Below, piece by piece: positions 11,520-22,300 of a stretch of DNA of 64,000 nt. The first letter of the stretch is position 1, and each line of letters begins with the position of its first letter. The position numbers were made by a program, and so were the translations under genes. Below the pieces are notes generated by a model. That model did no database searches. It saw only the letters and a list, made by a program, of their open reading frames with translations, and was not told the DNA's origin. Source of the stretch: Rhyacichthys aspro (Eukaryota; Chordata; Actinopteri; Gobiiformes; Rhyacichthyidae); contig CM072152.1 of NCBI GenBank assembly GCA_036850595.1, positions 7,583,640 to 7,647,639 on the forward strand, written 5' to 3'.

Positions 11520-13905
11520 CTACTTTAAGTCAGGGCGCACTGGGACGTTCCCGTGCACCCTGATGTTGTAGAGGCAGGTGTAGTCAGTGTTACCCCAGTT
11601 ACTGTTGACCTGGAGTCTGACGTGACTGTAGATGTCCCGGTCCCGTCCCCGATGCGGCAGACCGAACGTCTGGAACGATGGGCCACTCTGATCGTAGGTG
11701 AACGTCCCGAGAAACTTCTCCTCTCCATCCAGAGTTTTCAGGCCCTAAACGAGAAATCAAATCAGTTCTATTTCACTGTATTCCACGGTATGTATAGTAT
11801 GTCTTCGTTTGACGATGGAAAAAATGTCTTACGTAAACTGAAAACTCTCGTGGTGCACTTGAAATGTGGCCACAAAGGGACTGTTTTGTAGAAATGTGGC
11901 CGAGAGTAACATAACGAATGGTGACGGAGTCAGACAGCTGGATGTATAAGTGTCCTCGATTACCAGCAAAAGGCCAGCACTTTCCAGGGACCAGAGGTGA
12001 TACAGGCTGAGGGAAAAGAAAAGGAACAATACAGTATGAGAAATTCACCGACAAGAAATGGCAAATTAAATTGGTAAATAGGTCCCAAAAATCACAAGGA
12101 AAAATAAAAAATCTACAAAATCATACATAAATGTTTTGCATATCATGTGCCTGTGTCTCCTGCAATAGCGGATTGGTTTTACTAGCATTATCCACTGCAA
12201 ATGTTATCATGCGCTATCTTGCAAAGTTAATTTAGCTACGTAGCATGGTGTGGGCTTGATAACCTTGCGCTACAGCTGGATCCAGGCGAGATTTGTGAGT
12301 TTACAAACTCTCTAAAATCCATCTTGAACTGCTCCAAGTAAATTATTTATGGTCCAAACCATCAAATGTATTGCCAATAGAGTCTGCCACAATAAAAAAC
12401 CTTGAATTGAAATTTTCTCTGCGTTTCAGTAGGTAGAGTAATTTTTCTATTCTTTGATCTCTTTTGCAGTTCTTTTTTTAATTTCTATCTAATGCAATTT
12501 TGAACATTTTTTGTCAAAGTTCACCTTTTTTGGTGACCTTTTGATTATTCTCAGCACAATGTCATTCTTTTTTAATTCTGATTATTACCAATTGCCCGAA
12601 ACATATTTCTTTCATTAAATGCCCATTGACTTGACACAAATGTGCTGTATAATCTGGATTCATAATATTGGTCCAACACTGGTCACATCAGCTGCACTCT
12701 ACTCTATTTGAGAGGCAGCTTTGGTCATTTTATATACAGGTCTGAAACACTTCCTACCTGAAGCACAGAAGAGTGTTTAGGGCACCACCGCGACTGAAAG
12801 ATTCCAGCCCATCCACAAGGTCGGTACGAGTCTGTGGACCACTCTCTGATCACTGTAGCACCTGTGTGTAAATACAAGTATGAAGTCACCAATATTAGTG
12901 CAGTAATCCTACTTGTGAAAATGTTTCAGTGTAAATAAAATAAAAACATACCTTTGCCCAAATCTGCAAAGTTTTGCATCCTGTCTGCATGAGTAGACAG
13001 CAGGCTCATGTAGGCGCTACGGGCCTCAATTTCCTGAATCAACTGGTTCACATGTGCCCGGTATGTGCAACCTAAAAGGAATAAATACACTGGTCAGATA
13101 AATGTGAGGAACAGTAGATTTAACAAATGATTAATGTTACCAACCAATAGTCAGGATAAATATAATGATGGCAACCGCTAGCACTGTTCTCCAGAAACGT
13201 GAGGGACAACATGATGCTGCGTTTGCCTCGGTCACAGTCGCCTCCTGTGAGTCAGTGAAGTGTGAACGGGGCTGTGCTCGATGAAACCTTCGCCTGTTAC
13301 ACGCCCTACGACAAAAAGGACAGGTGCTATGAGCAAAACAAAAAGAGGTGTGGATTTAAAACGGGCTTGAAAACAAACTACATTTTACCTGGAAAGGGGT
13401 TCCCTGTTAGAAATAACAGGAGTCCCATTGTTGTTGTAGTAGCCAGACTCCTGCAGACGAATGCTTCGGCGCAGCCCTAGTTAGGGACACAGGAAAAAGA
13501 TCAAATATGAGTAAAAATGACTCATTTGATTTGTTTGTGGGCAACATTGCATTTTAACATAAAATGAAGATTGTATAGAATTTGACTTTAAGGCAACATG
13601 AATATTTAATGTGACTGAATGCCAACATTTTTAAAACCATTTGAATCCCACTGTATTATTGTATAGTGAGTTTTAAAACTGCACGGAATAGCAACAGAAG
13701 GCTATAATTAACAAATTAACTAAATACAAATGTTTAGGGAATAAGAAAATAACAAATTTCAGACCAAAACTGAACAATGTTTCAGTATGTTTTTAGCAGA
13801 TTATTGTTAGTTTAGTTGAGTTTACAGTCAAAATCTACAGTCCTCCTGCAGCTGGTACTTACTGTTCAGTGGACGCTTCTCCTCAGTCACTGACAGATCA
13901 GACAT
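11520..13905 (-). CDS. Short SUN-domain nuclear envelope protein (SUN3/SPAG4-like), 304 aa, 7 exons
   Basis: SUN proteins sit in the inner nuclear membrane and bind KASH proteins across the perinuclear space, forming LINC complexes. Exons: 13905-13863, 13476-13389, 13305-13145, 13071-12952, 12861-12758, 12006-11833, 11744-11520 (TAG stop). Frame is kept at every junction; the donor after exon 3 (GTTGGT) is weak. The N-terminus is basic (LRRSIRLQESGYY at 16-28, RRR at 48-50), as in SUN1/SUN2 nucleoplasmic tails. One membrane segment lies at about 84-98. A linker of only about 38 residues replaces the long coiled coil. The SUN domain covers about 138-296, with ISSAPREFSVYG and NWGNTDYTCLYNIRVHG signatures. 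Cys182 and Cys287 match the conserved intradomain disulfide. Ser146 occupies the position of the SUN2 cysteine that bonds to KASH. Closest to SUN3 in the FSVYG...GEE.FLG stretch. The exact orthologue is uncertain. Confidence 0.92.
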
Positions 13906-15320
13906 GACTGTTTTTAATGTGTTTTCTCTCTCTGTATGTGTCTAAAAGTGTACAAAGTGTCTCTCCTGCTCAACTGTTTAAACAAACTGAGAACCAGAAT
14001 TCTCTAAATGTTATGATGCAGGATCTGGAACTGGATGTTGCCGATCAACTGGGTTGCTATGGAACCGGTTTCAGAATGAGTTGGATATGGATATATTTCA
14101 TTTTAAATTATTATTGTTTTTTTTACCATCGGTGTACCTCAGTGGATATGTACTTTTTAACAGCTTATTTATACATTCTATGGTTTTAACAGCTGATGAT
14201 ATCAACGTTACATTAAAAAAGTGAGTTCTGGGATCACTGCTGATTGTAGTGTTTTCATTTCACAGACAGTTAATCCCAGACATGATGTTATTTACGGCCT
14301 ATATGTTTCGCAGCATAGACACTATTAGAAAACGTTATGGAAGAGTGAGGTAAATTAAGTCAGCTTTCACTTAAGTTGCTCTTGTGCCAATTCAAAATAA
14401 GGCAGAAATAAACTAAATTTAGAAAAAATTAAGTTAAAATAACATTGCAATAACAGTGCATTAATAATTCTAGCCTTATGTAGTGCACCTTCTCTTGGTT
14501 CTTATGAGAAAAAATGTTGGTAGACTTGTTTATATTGATCCAAACAGACGTGATAAACAGTTTATGGTGAATTACCACATGGCAACAGTGACACATACGT
14601 CATAATTATAGTATAGGTTATTTATTATTTATTTATTGATATCTAGGAGTTTAAGGTTGACATTTAGGAACAACTTCTTTTTGAGCCATATTTTACTCCC
14701 CTCAGAAACTGCACTGATTTTTGTGTTATGTGCACCCTTGATTAATGTTTTTGAAATGAAAGAGTCCTGGCATCAAGAGATTGTTGTTTAAATAAAGGTG
14801 TCCTTGTACACCTACCTCAACACAGCTGTTGTTATTTTGTAATGTTTTAAAAAATCATTTCATAAACACTGGTTTAACAAGCCACAAAAATTACGCAATT
14901 TCCAGAAAGACTTTTTAAAGAGTAGCTTGAATTTGGATGATTATATTCACAAAGTAAATTTAAATACAGCAGCTTGTAGTATATGTACACATAACTGCAA
15001 ATGACTTTATTATTGACACCAAAGACATTTTTTTTTTTAATGTTTTGGGACTCTATTAATTTGCTGACATGTAGTTGGACTTAAAAAATGTATGGAGTAA
15101 TTAACATATCAACAATAAACAAATTGAGTTAAAAATCTAAACTAAATTGTGGCCGAAACTGTACTAACTGTATTTCAGTAATAGTTTTAGTAGAATATTA
15201 TGAATTAATTTGAGTTTACTGTCAAACTCTACAGTCCTCATGCAGCTGGTATAAAACAAACTACTTTCTGTTTGTCCATGGATTTAAAAATATCCACCAT
15301 TTCTGCAACAAAAACTAAAT
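13906..15320. other. Region upstream of the SUN gene, with a partial duplicate of its intron 1 edge
   Basis: No gene was found. Bases about 15205-15250 (GAGTTTACTGTCAAACTCTA...GCAGCTGGTA) closely resemble 13820-13857, just inside intron 1 of the SUN gene. Both have the same orientation. The similarity stops where the SUN exon begins. Confidence 0.55.
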
Positions 15321-15326
15321 TCAACT

Positions 15327-15420
15327 GTTAGGTCTCTTCAATTAAATAAAAAAAAATAGGTATTAGTTTGGAGACTCTGGTTGAAATAGTGAAGTTCATT
15401 TGTATTTGAAGAGACCTAAC
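15327..15420. repeat. Inverted repeat, 15-base perfect arms
   Basis: GTTAGGTCTCTTCAA at 15327-15341 is exactly inverted at 15406-15420. The interior of about 64 bases is AT-rich and non-coding. The flanks extend the match imperfectly (CAACTG / CAATTG). Consistent with a very small foldback element. Confidence 0.7.
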
Positions 15421-15639
15421 AATTGTATTTCCCCTTGAGGATTAAAAAAGTTAAACTGAAATAAGTACAGATTTTTACTGTGACACTAGGAGGCAATGTT
15501 GCTTGTAAAAAAAAAAAGACCCCCCACACACTCAAGTCAGTCAGCATTTTAATAATGTAAGACTGTAACAATGAAAAAATAGTTTGTTGAAAACTCCCCA
15601 CAGTTTTATGTCTCATGTTGTTTACAGGCTTTTTTATTA

Positions 15640-16312
15640 TTACTTCAACTAGGGGTTCAATGTTAATCACAGCAGCAGTGAAAAGAGGCCATCATTCAGT
15701 AGATGAGGCAGATTGATGTTTTACAAATGCATTACAGCACAACAGTACAGTATTTGGTCTTGTTTGGGGGGGAAAAGCCCAATGCACTGTGGCCTAACAA
15801 AATTGCATTGCCTTTAAAAATAGCCACAGTTTGCATTTCAGTCTAAGAAACAACTACATTCTATGCCAAGAAAGCAACTTGTCATAAGGTTACATAACCA
15901 ATACAAACATCTGCATTTGGAATAAATAAGACACATTGTTCCCTCTGCACAGTGTAGTCTTTTGGTTTTAAATAAGAACCCTCCCCGAGAGATTATTTAA
16001 ATAACATTACATTAAAACATCATGAGAACGCTTCTCAGTCATCTTCTTACTAACAGGTAAAAGCAACAACTAGTCCTTTAAATATTACAGTAGAACGAGA
16101 TAACAGTGGCACGTGAACAGCAAATGGCAGTGCTTGGAGTCTATTAAGAGCTTTAAAGAGAAATAAAATGACAGTCTTCGAATATATCTCAAAGACTAGA
16201 CATTGGCAGAATTTAGCAGTGTTTGATAAAAGTAGCTTAAATATAGGAATGCCCAAAAATATATGAACCCCACTGAGGACTTTTTCATCCCACCAGGAAT
16301 GTTAAGGCTGGA
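15640..16312 (-). other. Likely PTPDC1 3' UTR
   Basis: Non-repetitive sequence directly after the PTPDC1 stop codon on the minus strand. A candidate AATAAA polyadenylation signal (TTTATT on the plus strand at 15633-15638) would give a 3' UTR of about 0.65 kb. No coding frame. The end is not proven. Confidence 0.4.
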
Positions 16313-19300
16313 TCAGGAGTCTTCATTCTCCTGCGTAGCTTTGTCGCACACCTCGTGAAGAATGGAAGTCAAAGTAGACTTCAGCGTCGAGTACAAGCCC
16401 TTGTTCTTCTCCGAGGCGGGGTCGATCTGTAAAAGCGAAGACAGAAGCTAATGCGCGCGCAGCACGAACCAATGAACGGCCACACTGCTGTTCGAACTCA
16501 CCTTTGTAAACACTTTGATTGTTTGGTGGAGAAAACTGGTCTCCACGTCTTCAGGCATTGGCAGAAGGTGAGCGGCGCACTCCAGGATACACAGTAGAGT
16601 CAGTCTGTGGCCCTACGGAAATACATTCGAATATGTTCTGGGTTTAATCGTCAATAAAGGCACACGTGTGAATGTCATGCTGTTCTGACCATTTTCAGTC
16701 AGACTGTGTTGAGGCGCTGATATTTGAATCCATGGCAGTGTTTGTCTGAGTAATGAGTGCACACCTTTTCCAGTGAGTTGAGAGCCTCTTGTGGGTCGAC
16801 ATTGGTCTCACTGAGAGCTTTCACATCATCACTGCTAATGACTGGCTCCTTGAGTTGCTCCAACCATGACCACATCAGAGCGGACAGCACCAGAGGGTCT
16901 CTCTCCATGCACAGCCTCTCCCACGCCCCCTCCCTGGAGTTCAGTTCAGTCTGTGGACCACAACAAAGACAGCCTTCATCTAAACCGAAATGAAACCTGG
17001 GTAAACATACAATGCTTTTGTTTGGTGCTGCTAACAGTAAAGGCAGATAATGCTTTATATGTTATAATCATCCAGGACATGACCTCCTTCAGTGTCCACC
17101 GTGTTGACTGCCAAGTGCCATGAGTCCGTTTCCACAAGTCTGAGCCAAACTCATATTTTGTCTGTCATTCAGTCTACTTCCTGATTAAGTAGGGAAAATT
17201 AAAGTGACACTATGACACTTTTTACCCCAAAATTTGGAGCCAATAAATCATTACAAAAGCTTTCACTCATCATCAGCAATTCATTTTAATGGTTTCTTCA
17301 CAAAGAGACTAACCGCTTAAACTGTCCCTTTCCAGTTTCACAACAATAGGCCATCAACTTCAGAAAAGGTAAGTTGTGCTAATGGATCTCAGGTGGGAAA
17401 CAACTCCCCCATTGATACCAACACAGGCTATTCACCTGCTTAATGAGACTTCCAGCCTCTCATTGGGTCAAACTCATCTCACACCAGTCTACTTTACAAT
17501 TGTCCCTTGGATGAGGATTCTGTTAATAAACTACGTCCACGTTCTTTTTTCAACCCTTTAACATTATGACTACCTGGATGACTGAGAACCTACACAGAAA
17601 ATTCCATGTGAGTTAATGCATGTCTCTCAAAACAAAGTGACGTCAATTTCCCCTCGTCATTGTGAATGGCTGTGGTGTTTGCAGCTTGGCACAGGCCACG
17701 TCAGAATCAGTATCTCAACCTTAGCTATATAAATCCCTTTTAACTTTCCACTGAATTTAACTCTGTTGCCTTTCTGTATCCCATTAGATGCAATAGAAAG
17801 CCACTGTATTATCTAATCTAAAGAGTGTATGTGTGTGTTGTCATTTTTAGTGTATACAGTTTATTGTGTAAGACTTTGTGGCATGAGGCAAAAAGAAAAA
17901 AGATACAAATATATTAAATATCAAGATAATAACTATGTTAAATCTCGCCCACAAGCTTTTTTACAGAGCACATTAGCTGCACCACTAATACATTTGACTC
18001 CACTTACCTGCCACATTGAGACCTTAGACTCAAGATTTGGGTCGATCAGGTCCATGGCCAGGGCTTTGGCCACCAGCAGACGTCGACTGTCAGGAGAGAG
18101 CTCAGATTGGAGGCTAACGGATGGAACATGTACAGAGTTTCCCTTTTCTCCTACAACATCCACATTGTCTTCTTTACTTGCTTCTGCTTTGGTGTTAACA
18201 AACGAGGCTGGCAGCATGGCGTTACTATAGAAGCTCCTTACTGGCTCAGACAGATCTAGAGACAAACTCTGGTGGCCCTTCTGCAGACGTTTCTTTAAAA
18301 ACGGGGATTGTGCGTCTTGCTGTGCTTGTGATTCGGGTGTTTGAAGGCTGCTGGTGACGTCCTGAGGAGGCAGGTCACAGAATGTAGGCAGGCTACATGG
18401 AATAAGGCTGCTGTGAGAAAGGGAATGTTGGACCAGGCAGGCGATTGGTGCTTTTAAGCTCACACTTTCGAAATAATGTTCATTACAGTTGAGTTTATGA
18501 AGGACAGAATCACTATAGCTGAGGCTTTTGTTGCAGGAAAGAGAGAATCTCAGAGGAATTTCGATGTTTTGCTGCCTCCAGAGAGGGTCCAGCTCATTAT
18601 CGCTGATCAAAGGTTGATCTCGAAGAAGGGCCAGACTAGGAGGGTTGGATAAACAGGGGGAAATGGGAATCCCCTTGCCTCTCATTTCATTGCCGAGTTG
18701 CTGAAGGGCCTGCTGGGACACGGTTTTCTCCACCTCGGCAGTAAGGTCGGGGATCTCCAGCCACTGCTCCTCGACCTCCGCCTGTCGGTTAGCAGCGACG
18801 TTGGTGAGGAGCTGGCACACGAGCTGGATTATCTTTGGCACGTGTTTCATCTGCCGAGCCTCGTAGCCGTGCAGCAGGTGGCGCTGGCGGGTGAGGTACT
18901 GCGACAGGCTGACGGCGCCGGCTTTGGGCTCGGCGCAGGAGAAGACGCTGCGCAGGGGGACGAGGAACTGGGCGAACTCCCGCACGCACAGCAGCTGGCC
19001 GCGGGTCTGGATGGAGTTGGGTCTCTTGGCGCGCACAAACAGGATGGCCTGGTCGGCGCTCATCCGGGACGTGAAGACCAGGTAACAGGCCACCAGCACA
19101 CCTGAGAGAACACACACCACATTTAACCAATACAGTAAGGCATATTATTACAAGTTTCTTGTTTCCATGCTCACCATAACATCTGTTTTACCGCAACATA
19201 ACTTTATGTAACGTGGCCAATTGTAGCGTACAAGTGGGCGTATATTCATTTGTTTAAATCTATGAATCATGTTTAAAATATGTCTCATGTATGGCCTTGC

Positions 19301-22300
19301 ATCACTAATAAAAGCAACTAAATGTCTAAACCAAGGTTTTGTTTCTTCTGTCTTTCTTTTTTTTCCACAACCAGGCATCAGATGTAACAGTGTCCATCAT
19401 GTTGACAGTCAAGTACTAAATCTAAATTAATACAATTAATAATAATCTCTGCAAGAACCATGATTGTGTTTCCACACAGAGCCCAACTGATGTTTGGTAA
19501 TGTGTTTCACTACTATCCCTCTATGCCTGTGTCCCATTTACGCAAAAGCAAATGAGGTGAAAAAAGCATTCCTTATGTGAGCTTTCATTCAGCAGTCAGC
19601 ATTAGGAATAAGGAAGACTACTGCACTATACCATATATAGACATATAATAAGATATTATTATGTACGCTTTATTTACTACTGGGACATCAAAAAACCCAC
19701 AAACCTGTTCTTCCAAGGCCTGCGTGACAATGGACTGCCATTTTACCCTCTTGAACAGCAAATGACATGACTTTCACCATGTCTAGGATTGTAGTGAGGG
19801 ATGCCACTCCATAGTCTTTCCAACCAAAATTGTAGTAGTAGACTGAAAAGTAAACAACATAAAAAAAAACATGAATCAAAAAAGAAAATGACACAAACAG
19901 CAGACAGCTGAATCTGGCACAGAGCTATTGATCTCAAGGGAGCTTGTTAAAAACTGCTGAGTTCAAACCTCTGCAGTAATTACCTGGTTACAGGGGACTA
20001 TTATGATACATAAACAGAAAACAACCGAAATGTTTTCATTCATAATTTTAGAAATACATATAAATCAAATCCTGCTACAGGTTTGTTTTTCTTAAAGATA
20101 TTGCAGTTTTGATGATTCCTACAGTTTTGTGTTGCAAAGCATAATAAGACCATGAAACACGATTTTTATTAAATACATTACAGTCTTTTTATGTCAGAGA
20201 CCTAGTGGCAATAGCTATGCTTGTTTTTGTTTATGCATTTCTTATGTTTCTTTCAAAAGCCTGTTTGGGTAAGATAGAGCATAGGCAGAAAACTTAGTCC
20301 AGCTCCTGTCCCACTAAGCCGTATACAACCAGCTGATCTACTTAGACTTACTTTTTTATGCCCTTTCTTTTGCTGTATATTATTGATAGAGAACCAAATG
20401 GATTCATAAATAAAGAGGAGGTAAAGTTAACATGATGTAAGTAGGGTAATGTTAGCTATGAAATACAAGTGGCTAGATACTGCATTTCTATCATTCAGTG
20501 CAGACGAGGTCTTTGATAGGATGGAGTGCCTTTTGGATATCGCAAAGACCATATATCAGAATTTACTGCAAACTGAAATTTTCAAAACAAATATAAGTAA
20601 ATGATGGTTGTCAAGGTTGTCTACTTCAGACAAGTCCAAGTTTTATTCAATAGTAAGTAATTTCATATGTAGAGTGTAGATGCTGTAGTGACTCACTGCC
20701 TGCCTCCATAAACATCTCCGGTCTGTAAGTGAAACCACTCTCTTGCTCCAGAGGGTTGCCACAGCTGGCGTGCTCTCCGGGCCTCTGCAGGTTAATAACT
20801 GTCTTCAAGCCACACCTGAGCACAGCCAGAGACACACCACAAACATTCACTTCACACAAAAACAAACACTTTTAGTAATGATGGATGTGTTAAGATATAA
20901 CATACCTCTGGAACTGTTGAATTATATTATATTTCTCTATGATTTCTGTGGACGGCCTTGCCATAGCTAGCAAGTTGTCAGTAATCCTGCAAGAGGAATA
21001 CATGACAGGTCACAGGACCAGGCAGTAAAGCAATTTAGTAACATTTCTATTGTCCAGAGGCTTGGCTCTATTTGGGACAAAAACATTGAAATGGGTACTA
21101 CAGGGTAAAGCTAAATACTGCAGTCTGTTGATAAACATCTGTCATTGTCATTAAACTCCAAAAGTAAGTGTTTTCATTTTCACAGATATGGTTCTTACTT
21201 TGTTAAAAAAAAAACACTTTTTTGTCTTATTTGCATTAACAGGACCAGAACTAAAAGGGACAGAAAAAAACAGGACTGTTCACTACATTTTTTCCCAGTT
21301 TAGAAAATGAAGAAACAACCAGAATAAATTGTTCTTCTACTTATTCCAGACAGTCCCAGCCTCTGATGTTACAACACAAAAATGTTTACACCTTTGTAAT
21401 TTAATGACACCTCCAATTTAATAGAACAGAACTTGTGTTGGCTGGCATGTCACTATTTAAGCAGCTAATACCACTATCTTGACCTACATATCACATTACA
21501 GACATCAGATTGTAGTTGCATTTCCAAACCACACCCTGATGGATGTACTGCTTGGTAAAAAACAGGACCATAAAGTAGTACAGGTGATTTATTACATTCA
21601 ATAGCTGCACTTTAAAACCATTCTATGAATCAAGTCTAACTCAGGACAAGTGTATTGACCTGTTATGCAATTATTGATTCGGCCTCAAATGACCAGTGCT
21701 GGCAGCACTAAAATGGGAAAGCAGTGGAGCGGTGCGTGCACAGAGGCGTACCAGGACGAGTAGAGTCCTTTGATGGCTTGCTCCTCATCGCTCCAGCGAG
21801 AGGGGTTCTCATATTTACAGGCTCTCCCTCCACAGGCCATGGAGCACTGCATGTGACCCGGGATGACGTGCCTCAGGGTCTCCCCCATCTTGGTGTACTT
21901 CGCCGTGGGGATCCTCGCAGTGGCTGCAGAAAAAGAGCAGAGAGAAAAAACATTAAAACACTGAGAATGTTGTAGAGCAAGGCACCAACGAGACTGCTTT
22001 TACACTCAGCGGGAACTTCCTCTTCGCTGACAGCCACCATGACTCTGTGGCTCGAAGAGGAGAGGGTCTCTATCGCAGAGCCCCGTCTGCGCTGTAGGAC
22101 ACTAAGCAGGATGTCACAGGCAGAGTGCCGCCGGTCACTGCCCCTCACTCTGGGCGCTATGTCCCCCGCCAAAGATCCTCTGTGCTGCTGCATGTTAGAG
22201 TCTGAGCTGCCACATACTGTAGTCCGAACTAATGATGCTCCCGCTCTGTGCCCACGCTGAATCATCAAACAACAATCAGTCATGGGCAAAGAGAGCCAAT

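Noticed and set aside
11525..11728. 67-codon Arg/Ser/Thr-rich minus-strand frame
   Set aside because: Wrong frame of the last SUN exon; the correct frame ends in a conserved SUN-domain C-terminus and a TAG stop.
17829..18230. 133-codon plus-strand frame
   Set aside because: Overlaps the 3' end of PTPDC1 exon 6 in antisense; no recognisable domain.
18698..19105. 135-codon plus-strand and other overlapping frames over GC-rich sequence
   Set aside because: They are shadows of PTPDC1 exon 6, which has clear homology and flanking splice sites on the minus strand.
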